Source: Thermodesulfovibrionales bacterium (GTDB lineage: Bacteria > Nitrospirota > Thermodesulfovibrionia > Thermodesulfovibrionales > SM23-35). Taken from it: 6,109 bases of DNA. This document shows, one piece after another, positions 1-4,987 of the stretch. The stretch spans positions 1 through 6,109 of the forward strand of contig JAKLQR010000213.1 in assembly GCA_022013235.1 (NCBI GenBank), read 5' to 3'. The translations under genes were made by a program, and so were the position numbers. Numbering within the stretch: position 1 is the stretch's first letter; each line of letters starts with the position of its first letter. The notes beneath the pieces are model-generated. The model was not told where the DNA came from. It saw only the letters and a list, made by a program, of their open reading frames with translations, and did not search any database.

Positions 1-133
1 ATACAAAATGTAGTGCAGAAAATCGCCTGATTTTCAACCTAACCTGTTGATATGATTGACTTTCAATTTTCAAACTGCGGAAGATGGGTTAACGGTCTCA
101 TCCAATCGCATGGCGTTCCATTCCGGATACTCC
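1..133. other. Non-coding stretch after the last gene, with weak inverted repeats
   Basis: No credible gene is seen here. The clearest structure is GAAAATC-gcct-GATTTTC at 18-35, a seven-pair perfect inverted repeat with a four-base loop; TCAAC/GTTGA at 34-50 and ATTGA/TCAAT at 55-67 are weaker. None is followed by a T-run on the minus strand, so a strong intrinsic terminator cannot be called, although the 18-35 hairpin could serve as a weak one for this gene cluster. Confidence 0.35.
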
Positions 134-904
134 TTATGATGCGGGAGGAAAATAAATAGTGTTCAGCTTTTCGATACTTTTCAGCACGCCTTCTTTTGAG
201 TGGGATTCTATAGTATACACAGGCCTATTATTATTCAGTTCGGCAAATAAAGCCGGGAAATCGAAATTTCCCTCTCCTATTGCAAGATGGTCATCTGCCT
301 GTCCGGAATTATCATGAAGGTGCAGTTCAATAAGATATCGCTTGATCTGCCGGAGCCATTCTTTGAGCGATAATTTCGAAAACAGATTGAAATGGCCCGT
401 ATCAAAGCAAACGCCGAAGTGCTCCGATGCTATCGCCTCCATGAGGAGCCTGAGATTTTCCGGGTTGTCTTCGAATACATTTTCTATCGCGATTTTTGTT
501 TCCATATCTACAGCTCTCTTCACGAGTTCTTTCCAGGTGAGAATGCTTTTTTCCAGCCAGAGGTCCACTTTCAGCGCATACTTCCACTTCTCATATCCCG
601 AATGAAAGACAATGACTTTGGGTTTCAGGAGCGCAGCGATATCAAAAACGTCTGAAAATCTTTTCAGGGTAATTTCCCTGATTTTATCGTCTACCGCACC
701 TGGCGAGAGATCCATGAACGGTGCGTGGATGGTCAGGGAAGGATTGTAATCGAGTTCGCTCCGGAGACTCTTTATCTCCGAATATGACAGAGCATCGAGA
801 ATGTGGGCGGAAAAGTATACTTCAAGGTTTATCCGGTTCTTTTTTATAAAAGGAAGGTACTCCCTTATCCGGTGATAAGGGACATGCACCTGTGGGGCGA
901 TCAT
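134..904 (-). CDS. Sugar phosphate isomerase/epimerase-like TIM-barrel protein (xylose isomerase/endonuclease IV fold)
   Basis: The 256 residues look like the xylose isomerase-like TIM barrel superfamily, whose members are metal-dependent isomerases, epimerases or AP endonucleases. Strand-end motifs come in the expected order: LTIHAPFMDLSPGA (H60), VIVFHSGY (H101), IAIENVFEDNPENL (E141), GVCFDTGHFNLF (D168, H171), ELHLHDNSG (H195, H197, D198), DDHLAIGEGNFDF (H206, E211) and YTIESH (E233). E141, D168, H195 or H197 and E233 are probable divalent metal ligands. The DDHLxxGEGxxD motif is typical of sugar isomerase/epimerases and argues against a DNA repair nuclease. No signal peptide is seen, so it is cytoplasmic. 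The ATG at 902-904 shares its last base in the strand with the fmdB TGA (TGATG) and has no clear Shine-Dalgarno, so translation probably restarts after fmdB. The substrate is unknown and nothing in the neighbourhood reveals it. The stop is TAA at 134-136. Confidence 0.88.
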   Translation of the reverse strand: MIAPQVHVPYHRIREYLPFIKKNRINLEVYFSAHILDALSYSEIKSLRSELDYNPSLTIHAPFMDLSPGAVDDKIREITLKRFSDVFDIAALLKPKVIVFHSGYEKWKYALKVDLWLEKSILTWKELVKRAVDMETKIAIENVFEDNPENLRLLMEAIASEHFGVCFDTGHFNLFSKLSLKEWLRQIKRYLIELHLHDNSGQADDHLAIGEGNFDFPALFAELNNNRPVYTIESHSKEGVLKSIEKLNTIYFPPAS

Positions 905-1230
905 CAGGACTTGGCAGCAGGCTCAGGTTTCGGTTCTGTTTTTGATTGAGGTTTCGTCTCTGTCTTTGATTGGGCTTTAGGCTCTTCCTTGGTGTCTGCA
1001 GGCGCTGACTTTCCCCTCGTCCTTGACTCTTTTTCCTTCTGCTTCCGGTCAGAAGACGCGTAGTCGGTAACATACCAGCCCGTTCCTTTCAGGACAAATG
1101 AGGTCTGGGATATCAACTTATGAAGCGGCCCTTCGCATGCGGTGCAGAGAGTGAGCGGTTCATCGCTGAATTTCTGCATCACTTCATAATGCTTGCCGCA
1201 GTTCATGCATTCATACTCATAAATAGGCAT
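904..1230 (-). CDS. FmdB-family zinc ribbon protein with low-complexity charged tail
   Basis: The first 60 residues or so match the FmdB putative regulatory protein family: MPIYEYECMNCGKHYEVMQK, with four cysteines C8, C11, C29 and C32 arranged as CxxC ... CxxC to bind one zinc, and the family's GTGWYVTDYA near 49-58. The name comes from a regulator of methylotroph amidase/formamidase genes, but the molecular role of most members is unknown. From about residue 59 to the end at 108 the protein is a disordered tail rich in K, E, P, S, T and Q, including two tandem copies of an eight-residue unit (QSKTETKP, QSKTEPKP at 87-102). The start ATG at 1228-1230 has a strong AGGGAGG Shine-Dalgarno nine bases upstream. 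The TGA stop shares one base with the ATG of the next gene (TGATG), so the two proteins are translationally coupled. A promoter and palindrome in the 51-bp gap upstream suggest this pair can be transcribed on its own. Confidence 0.92.
   Translation of the reverse strand: MPIYEYECMNCGKHYEVMQKFSDEPLTLCTACEGPLHKLISQTSFVLKGTGWYVTDYASSDRKQKEKESRTRGKSAPADTKEEPKAQSKTETKPQSKTEPKPEPAAKS
935..978 (-). repeat. Two tandem copies of a 24-bp unit in the fmdB tail
   Basis: Near-identical 20-base blocks at 935-954 and 959-978, period 24 bases, encode two copies of an eight-residue unit (QSKTETKP and QSKTEPKP). The in-frame period means copy-number change would lengthen or shorten the disordered tail without breaking the frame. 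Confidence 0.7.
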
Positions 1231-1239
1231 ATTCAGAAA

Positions 1240-1246
1240 CCTCCCT
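1240..1246 (-). promoter_or_regulatory. Strong ribosome binding site of fmdB
   Basis: AGGGAGG on the minus strand, nine bases before the ATG at 1228-1230. It is the best Shine-Dalgarno in the window and fixes the fmdB start. Confidence 0.85.
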
Positions 1247-1249
1247 GCA

Positions 1250-1261
1250 AAATTGCAATTT
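1250..1261. repeat. Perfect 12-bp palindrome, possible operator at the fmdB promoter
   Basis: AAATTGCAATTT is fully self-complementary and lies between the TATAAT at 1264-1269 and the Shine-Dalgarno at 1240-1246, over the predicted transcription start. That is a classical place for a repressor site. AT-rich 12-mers of this kind can occur by chance, so the regulatory reading is inference. Confidence 0.45.
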
Positions 1262-1263
1262 CT

Positions 1264-1272
1264 ATTATAACA
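1264..1272 (-). promoter_or_regulatory. Extended -10 promoter element upstream of fmdB
   Basis: The minus strand carries TGTTATAAT (1272-1264): a perfect TATAAT with the TGn extension. No good TTGACA-like element is found at 16-18 bases upstream, where the sequence lies in the 3' end of the second aminopropyltransferase gene, as is common for extended -10 promoters. The predicted start near 1257 falls inside the palindrome at 1250-1261. This would let fmdB and the isomerase-like gene be expressed apart from the polyamine genes. Confidence 0.5.
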
Positions 1273-1281
1273 CAGATTACT

Positions 1282-2169
1282 TTACGGAGAGGAGAGGTAT
1301 TTTTTCACGCACTTCGGCATGGTGAATAACCTCCGGTGTGTTTCGGCATCATAATATGCGAGGCCTCCGAGTTTTCTTTCCTTGATCCTTTTCTCCAGGA
1401 TGTGTGTGGTCAGTCTTGCCGGATTATACCTTCCGGAACACATGATAAAAGACCATAAGGCACTGAAACTCGGGATATATTCATAATATAAGTTTACGCG
1501 TGGAAATATTTTATTGAGAGTAAAATAAATCTTTCTCGACAGAGACTGCTTCGCCGTATAGGAAACTTCGGTAGCGTGGGTAACAAAAATGCCGTTCTTT
1601 TTCAGGACATTTCTTACAAGGGCATAGAACTCTTTTGTATAGAGCTTCCACCCCGGACCTTTCTCGACAGGATCGCTGATATCGCCGAGAATCACGTCGA
1701 ATCTTTGTTTCGTCTCTTTCACATAGCGGACTGCATCGTCAAATACAAGCTCGACGGCTGGATTCTTAAATGAACCTCTATGCCACGAGTCGAGATAGCG
1801 CTGACAGAACCGAACAAATTCCTTGTCGATGTCTACCATTACAACCCTGATGACGTAAGGATGCCTGAGGACCTCCCGCAGCGTTGCTCCCTCACCACCA
1901 CCGAGAATCAGTACGTTCTCAGGACGGGGATGGGTTATCATCGTAGGATGGACAAGGGCTTCATGGTAGATAAATTCATCTGCTTCCGCCGACTGGATCT
2001 TGTCATCGAGCACCACCATGCGGCCAAGGTGATTGGTGTCGATTAGTTCTACCGTCTGTATGCCGGTCTTCGCTGCAAGAACACGTCTTTTGACTCTGTG
2101 GCGGATCTGTCTGTATTCACTCTCGGCGTCAACAAACCAGTCATGGACAGTGCCTTTCTTTTGCTTCAT
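1282..2169 (-). CDS. Second aminopropyltransferase, ACL5/thermospermine synthase-like
   Basis: This 295-residue protein belongs to the spermidine/spermine synthase family but differs strongly from its upstream neighbour. Donor-binding and catalytic motifs are complete: DDKIQSAEADEFIYHEAL (55-72), LGGGEGATLREVLRHP (89-104), MVDID (111-115), FDDAVRYV (143-150) and GDISDPVEKGP (162-172) with D166 as catalytic base, followed by LYTKEFY. The GGGEGA loop, DPVExGP, LYTKxFY and the late YIPSFSALWSFIMCSG (231-246) are the style of thermospermine synthase (plant ACL5) and of its bacterial relatives, rather than of classical SpeE, which has GGGDGG and TYPxxxW. The C-terminal part with RRLFTMPKCVKKYL also fits that group. 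It probably adds an aminopropyl group to spermidine, or to agmatine as in Thermus-type enzymes; the product cannot be settled by eye. The ATG at 2167-2169 has an in-frame TAA two codons upstream, and only a weak AAGG close to the start. Confidence 0.88.
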   Translation of the reverse strand: MKQKKGTVHDWFVDAESEYRQIRHRVKRRVLAAKTGIQTVELIDTNHLGRMVVLDDKIQSAEADEFIYHEALVHPTMITHPRPENVLILGGGEGATLREVLRHPYVIRVVMVDIDKEFVRFCQRYLDSWHRGSFKNPAVELVFDDAVRYVKETKQRFDVILGDISDPVEKGPGWKLYTKEFYALVRNVLKKNGIFVTHATEVSYTAKQSLSRKIYFTLNKIFPRVNLYYEYIPSFSALWSFIMCSGRYNPARLTTHILEKRIKERKLGGLAYYDAETHRRLFTMPKCVKKYLSSP

Positions 2170-2216
2170 GCCTTATATGCATTCCCTCTCAGAATAAATC
2201 CGGGAAGGGTCTGTTC

Positions 2217-3056
2217 TTACCACTTGAGCTTTCCGTGCATCAATTTCTCGTAAAGCCTTGGCGTCACGAACGCCTGCCGGTGGACCTCGTCATCATAATA
2301 ATTCGTTTCTATCTGAAAGGTATTCCTTATTTCACGCGGTGATGTCCCTTTTGTTGCAACAGCAAAGGCCCACCAGTTCCCCGGATAGGTGGCAATGGAG
2401 GTAGTATAGAGATCGACGACCGGGAATATCTCCTTCAGTGTTTCCTGTATTTCGATAACCATATCCTTATGGAAATGGAGAGATTCCGTATGCGTAACAA
2501 ACATGCCCTGATCGGTAAGACAGTTTTTTACGTTTCTGAAAAATTCAGCAGTGAAAAGGCTCCGGGCAAATCCTATGATATCGGTAGAATCGATGATGAC
2601 TGCGTCTATATCCGAGGCTTTCTGTTTCGCTAAAAATTCAGCGCCGTCCATAATCCTGATCTCCACCCGCGGGTCATCAACCCCCGATGACACGGACGGG
2701 AAGAACTGCCGTGAGATATTGATCACCTCTTCGTCAATTTCAATAAAAAATATCTTCTCAACACTTTTATGTTTTAAGACCTCCCTCACCACACCGCCAT
2801 CGCCTCCCCCGATAACCACAACCTTCCTGGGGTTCGGGATCGAATGCAGCACTATATGGGTCAGCATCTCGTGATAAAAGAACTCGTCCCGTTCGGTCAT
2901 CTGCACGACCTCATCAAGGATAAGCATCTTTCCATAATGAGGGTTACTCACGACCATTATTTCCTGAAACCTGCTTTTTCCCTTATAGAGGATCTCCTCG
3001 ACTTCGTAACAATATTCGACCGGGGCATAGGGAGCCTTCTCAAAAAACCTGATCAT
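2217..3056 (-). CDS. speE: Spermidine synthase (putrescine aminopropyltransferase)
   Basis: SpeE transfers the aminopropyl group of decarboxylated S-adenosylmethionine to putrescine, giving spermidine and methylthioadenosine. The 279-residue protein has the normal length and layout: N-terminal beta domain with LYKGKSRFQEI (23-33), LDEVVQMTERDEFFYHEML (47-65), then the Rossmann domain with IGGGDGG (82-88), FIEID (104-108; E106 and D108 contact the donor), IMDGAEFL (135-142) and IIDSTD (154-159), where D159 is the expected catalytic base. The stretch after it is unusual: IIGFARSLF where most family members have PxGPAxxLF. The C-terminal substrate region reads TYPGNWWAF. The start ATG is at 3054-3056 with AAAGGA at 3063-3068, six bases upstream, in a 36-bp gap after the decarboxylase, so co-transcription is very likely. 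A second, more distant aminopropyltransferase follows 47 bp downstream. Function as spermidine synthase is well supported by motifs; the acceptor preference remains inferred. Confidence 0.93.
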   Translation of the reverse strand: MIRFFEKAPYAPVEYCYEVEEILYKGKSRFQEIMVVSNPHYGKMLILDEVVQMTERDEFFYHEMLTHIVLHSIPNPRKVVVIGGGDGGVVREVLKHKSVEKIFFIEIDEEVINISRQFFPSVSSGVDDPRVEIRIMDGAEFLAKQKASDIDAVIIDSTDIIGFARSLFTAEFFRNVKNCLTDQGMFVTHTESLHFHKDMVIEIQETLKEIFPVVDLYTTSIATYPGNWWAFAVATKGTSPREIRNTFQIETNYYDDEVHRQAFVTPRLYEKLMHGKLKW

Positions 3057-3062
3057 TTCTCG

Positions 3063-3068
3063 TCCTTT
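3063..3068 (-). promoter_or_regulatory. Ribosome binding site of speE
   Basis: AAAGGA on the minus strand, six bases before the ATG at 3054-3056. It confirms that start and shows that speE has its own ribosome entry rather than relying on coupling to the decarboxylase. Confidence 0.75.
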
Positions 3069-3075
3069 CAGTACA

Positions 3076-3089
3076 GGAAAATATTTTCC
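3076..3089. repeat. Perfect 14-bp palindrome between decarboxylase and speE
   Basis: GGAAAATATTTTCC reads the same on both strands. It begins four bases after the decarboxylase stop codon and ends eight bases before the speE Shine-Dalgarno, filling most of the 36-bp gap. It could be a dimeric repressor site or a short RNA hairpin (five pairs, ATAT loop). It has no U-tract and weak pairing, so it is not a convincing terminator. Confidence 0.5.
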
Positions 3090-3092
3090 CTG

Positions 3093-4256
3093 TTAAATTA
3101 AAATCGTTCTCGGTATTGAGAACCCGTTGAACTCCGAAGCATACGATATCGTATAAGCGCCACTCGAAAGGATAAGCATAATATTCCCGATATTCGGCTC
3201 GGTCAGGGTGACATTCTTGTCGATCACATCAAAGCTGTCGCAGCTTGGTCCTGCTATTGTCCATTGTTTCTTGTTTGCAGCCTGGTTCAGGCTCTCGACG
3301 AGGTAGCTGTATTTGATTCCCCCCACACTCTCCATGAGCCCATTAAATACCCCTACGTCCAGATACAGCCAGCTTTCGTCGCCTCTCTGCGCTTTCCCGA
3401 TGACCGACGTCACCAGAATACCTGCATCTCCAACTACTGCCCTTCCCGGTTCTATAAAAATGTCGGTATGTTCCGGGAATTTTCCGTACAGAAGGGCGCT
3501 TACATTCTTTTCAATCGCTTCGATGCTCACCACATTCTTTCGGTATTTTATAGGATATCCACCGCCGATATTCAGCATCTTCAGGGTTATCCCTTCCTTT
3601 TCGGCCCTTTCCCATAAATTCTTCGTTTTATCAAGCGCGATATTCCAGTTGTAGATATTCGTACATTGTGAGCCGACGTGGAAGGTAATTCCCACTGGGT
3701 TCAGCCCCTTCTCCTTTGCATAACACAATAACGCGAGCGCCTCATCGAGTTCGACCCCGAATTTCTTGCTGAGCGGCCATTCACTTCCCTCATTAGGAAC
3801 CGAAAGTCTGACATATACCCTGGAGTCCGGGATGTACCGCACGAGTTTTTCCACTTCATCGACAGAATCAAACGCAAACAGGCGGACACCATATGATGCA
3901 GCCATTTTGAGAAATTTCAGCGATTTTACCGGGTTGCTCGATATTATTCTTTCAGGATCTACATTGAGCTGCGCAAGGATTTCGAGTTCACCCTCGGACG
4001 CGATTTCAAACCCTGTTCCTAGCCCGCTCAGCAGCCTCAGTATCTCAATATCCGGGTTTGCCTTGACCGCATAAAAGACCCGCGCATTCCTGATGGCACG
4101 GCCTATCATGGATATTTTCTGCCTCACCTTATCGGTATCGATAAGGAGAAAAGGCGTCTCCCGCTCTTCCCTGTCAAGATACTGCAACACCTTGAACAGT
4201 GAAGACTCCGGGATGATGCCTGCATGAGCTTTTTCTATCTTGAATGATCGTACCAT
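3093..4256 (-). CDS. Fold-type III PLP decarboxylase, probable ornithine decarboxylase (possibly lysine/ornithine)
   Basis: This family decarboxylates ornithine to putrescine (some members also lysine to cadaverine) in the cytoplasm, as an obligate dimer with active sites shared between subunits. In 387 residues the order is an N-terminal alanine-racemase-like PLP barrel with YAVKANPD (PLP lysine K65), the ODC-like WPLSKKFGVE (160-169), FHVGSQC (H193), the phosphate-binding GGGYP (231-235) and EPGR (E269-R272), followed by a beta domain with YLDVGVFNG (D300) and GPSCDSFDVI, whose C339-D340 are the expected dimer-interface catalytic pair. GPxCDSxD is more like ODC than diaminopimelate decarboxylase (CESGD), and the length excludes the much longer biosynthetic arginine decarboxylase. 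It stands 36 bp before speE, which supports a putrescine role. The ATG at 4254-4256 has an in-frame TAA four codons upstream, so it is the first usable start; no Shine-Dalgarno is visible. Substrate preference between ornithine and lysine cannot be read from the motifs. Confidence 0.9.
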   Translation of the reverse strand: MVRSFKIEKAHAGIIPESSLFKVLQYLDREERETPFLLIDTDKVRQKISMIGRAIRNARVFYAVKANPDIEILRLLSGLGTGFEIASEGELEILAQLNVDPERIISSNPVKSLKFLKMAASYGVRLFAFDSVDEVEKLVRYIPDSRVYVRLSVPNEGSEWPLSKKFGVELDEALALLCYAKEKGLNPVGITFHVGSQCTNIYNWNIALDKTKNLWERAEKEGITLKMLNIGGGYPIKYRKNVVSIEAIEKNVSALLYGKFPEHTDIFIEPGRAVVGDAGILVTSVIGKAQRGDESWLYLDVGVFNGLMESVGGIKYSYLVESLNQAANKKQWTIAGPSCDSFDVIDKNVTLTEPNIGNIMLILSSGAYTISYASEFNGFSIPRTILI

Positions 4257-4266
4257 GAGAATTTTT

Positions 4267-4295
4267 ATTTAACGGTATTTGGAGAGAATTTGCAA
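4267..4295 (-). promoter_or_regulatory. Possible sigma70-type promoter for the decarboxylase
   Basis: On the minus strand TTGCAA (4295-4290) and TTAAAT (4272-4267) are separated by exactly 17 bases; each matches four of six consensus bases. They lie in the 56-bp gap between the hypothetical gene and the decarboxylase. A start site about seven bases after the -10 would fall near 4260, only some four bases before the ATG, which agrees with the absence of a Shine-Dalgarno and would mean a nearly leaderless message. The matches are modest, so this is tentative. Confidence 0.35.
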
Positions 4296-4312
4296 CAGTA
4301 TTTTGATGCTGC

Positions 4313-4987
4313 TCAGTGTCCTTTTCGCGAACGGGACAGTTTCTTTGCAGTACCCCTCACCCCTTCGGAGACATTCCTGTTTTTTTCGAGTATCGAGAGA
4401 TCTCTTGTCTTCAGTTCACTTAAAAGCGGCAGGGCGACTCCCGTCGGAGTCTTCGGGTTCGTCACGAGGGCGAGAATAATGCTGTAGTTTTTCATCCATT
4501 CTCTCTTCTTTGTTATTTTTCTGAGCGCTTCATCCGAGATAGAGCGGGACCGGGCAATAATTTCAACTTCCTGATCAGTGATTTTTGGGTTTTCGAGAAC
4601 AGTCAGAGAAACTTCCTTGTTTGGATCTCTGAGGAGGAGGGACCTTATCTCCTTCCCTCCGCGGAGGGCGAGATGAATCCGTTCGGATACATTAAGTTTC
4701 TGGATCTTCTGGAGGATGGTCTGTGTGCGCTGTTCCTGGGTCTTCTGAGGTTTCGCTATTTCAGTTTTCGGTCTTACCGGAACATGGAGGATATCTGAGA
4801 TCATCTGCCTGACGGTATCCGGAGTCTCCGGGTGGTCATTTAAAATCCTCAGCACCTCGGGACGGTTCTTGTTTGCGTTCGCGATTTCCTCAAATATAGA
4901 ATCATCCGGTGCGTCCTCGATGAGCAGTTCTATGGCCATGACAGAAGCAGTCGACAGGTCCAGGCTTAAAAGAATCCTATCTTCCAT
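4313..4987 (-). CDS. Conserved-looking hypothetical protein with helical NPxTP-type repeats
   Basis: No enzyme family is recognised. The 224-residue protein has no signal peptide or membrane segment and looks cytoplasmic and mostly alpha-helical. Related short units recur: LNDHPETPDTVRQMI near 49-63, LENPKITDQEVEIIA near 121-135, SRSISDEALRKI near 147-158, VTNPKTPTGVALPLL near 175-189 and KNRNVSEGVR near 202-211. This pattern (an N-P/S-x-T/S turn followed by a short helix) is like HEAT or leucine-rich-variant solenoid repeats. A charged linker rich in K, P, Q and T spans about 71-91 and separates the N-terminal part from the repeat region; the C-terminus is strongly basic. The ATG at 4985-4987 lies inside the end of tlyA (11-base overlap) and has GAAGG at 4994-4998, six bases upstream, so the start is well supported and translation is probably coupled to tlyA. 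Similar proteins occur, as far as I recall, in Desulfobacterota and Nitrospirota genomes. A scaffold or protein-binding role is only a guess. Confidence 0.85.
   Translation of the reverse strand: MEDRILLSLDLSTASVMAIELLIEDAPDDSIFEEIANANKNRPEVLRILNDHPETPDTVRQMISDILHVPVRPKTEIAKPQKTQEQRTQTILQKIQKLNVSERIHLALRGGKEIRSLLLRDPNKEVSLTVLENPKITDQEVEIIARSRSISDEALRKITKKREWMKNYSIILALVTNPKTPTGVALPLLSELKTRDLSILEKNRNVSEGVRGTAKKLSRSRKGH

Noticed and set aside
18..35. GAAAATC-gcct-GATTTTC as intrinsic terminator
   Set aside because: The stem is AT-rich and no T-run follows on the minus strand, so it is recorded only as a weak inverted repeat.
52..159. Plus-strand 35-codon frame across the non-coding tail and the end of the isomerase-like gene
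   Set aside because: It is short, has no clear Shine-Dalgarno or family resemblance, and overlaps the 3' end of a well supported gene on the other strand.
134..904. Endonuclease IV (AP endonuclease) as identity of the TIM-barrel protein
   Set aside because: The HLHDN and DHLAIGEG motifs fit sugar isomerase/epimerases, and the remaining metal-ligand pattern of endonuclease IV was not recognised.
822..1073. Minus-strand 83-codon frame rich in R, K, Q and L
   Set aside because: It is the alternative frame of the fmdB low-complexity tail and its amino acid bias comes from that repeat; it has no start signals.
2182..2206. TTCCC ... GGGAA inverted repeat in the gap between the two aminopropyltransferase genes
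   Set aside because: Five pairs around a 15-base loop with no T-run is too weak to call a terminator or attenuator.
3313..3654. Plus-strand open frame of 113 codons antisense to the decarboxylase
   Set aside because: It lies wholly inside a gene with complete PLP-decarboxylase motifs, has no recognisable domain or ribosome site, and is the shadow of the coding strand. The same holds for the other plus-strand frames, such as 2551-2874 and 3264-3617.
3093..4256. Diaminopimelate or carboxynorspermidine decarboxylase as identity of the PLP enzyme
   Set aside because: The CDSFD motif in place of CESGD, the ODC-like WPLSKKFG segment and the EPGR motif fit ornithine decarboxylase better, as does the place before two aminopropyltransferases.
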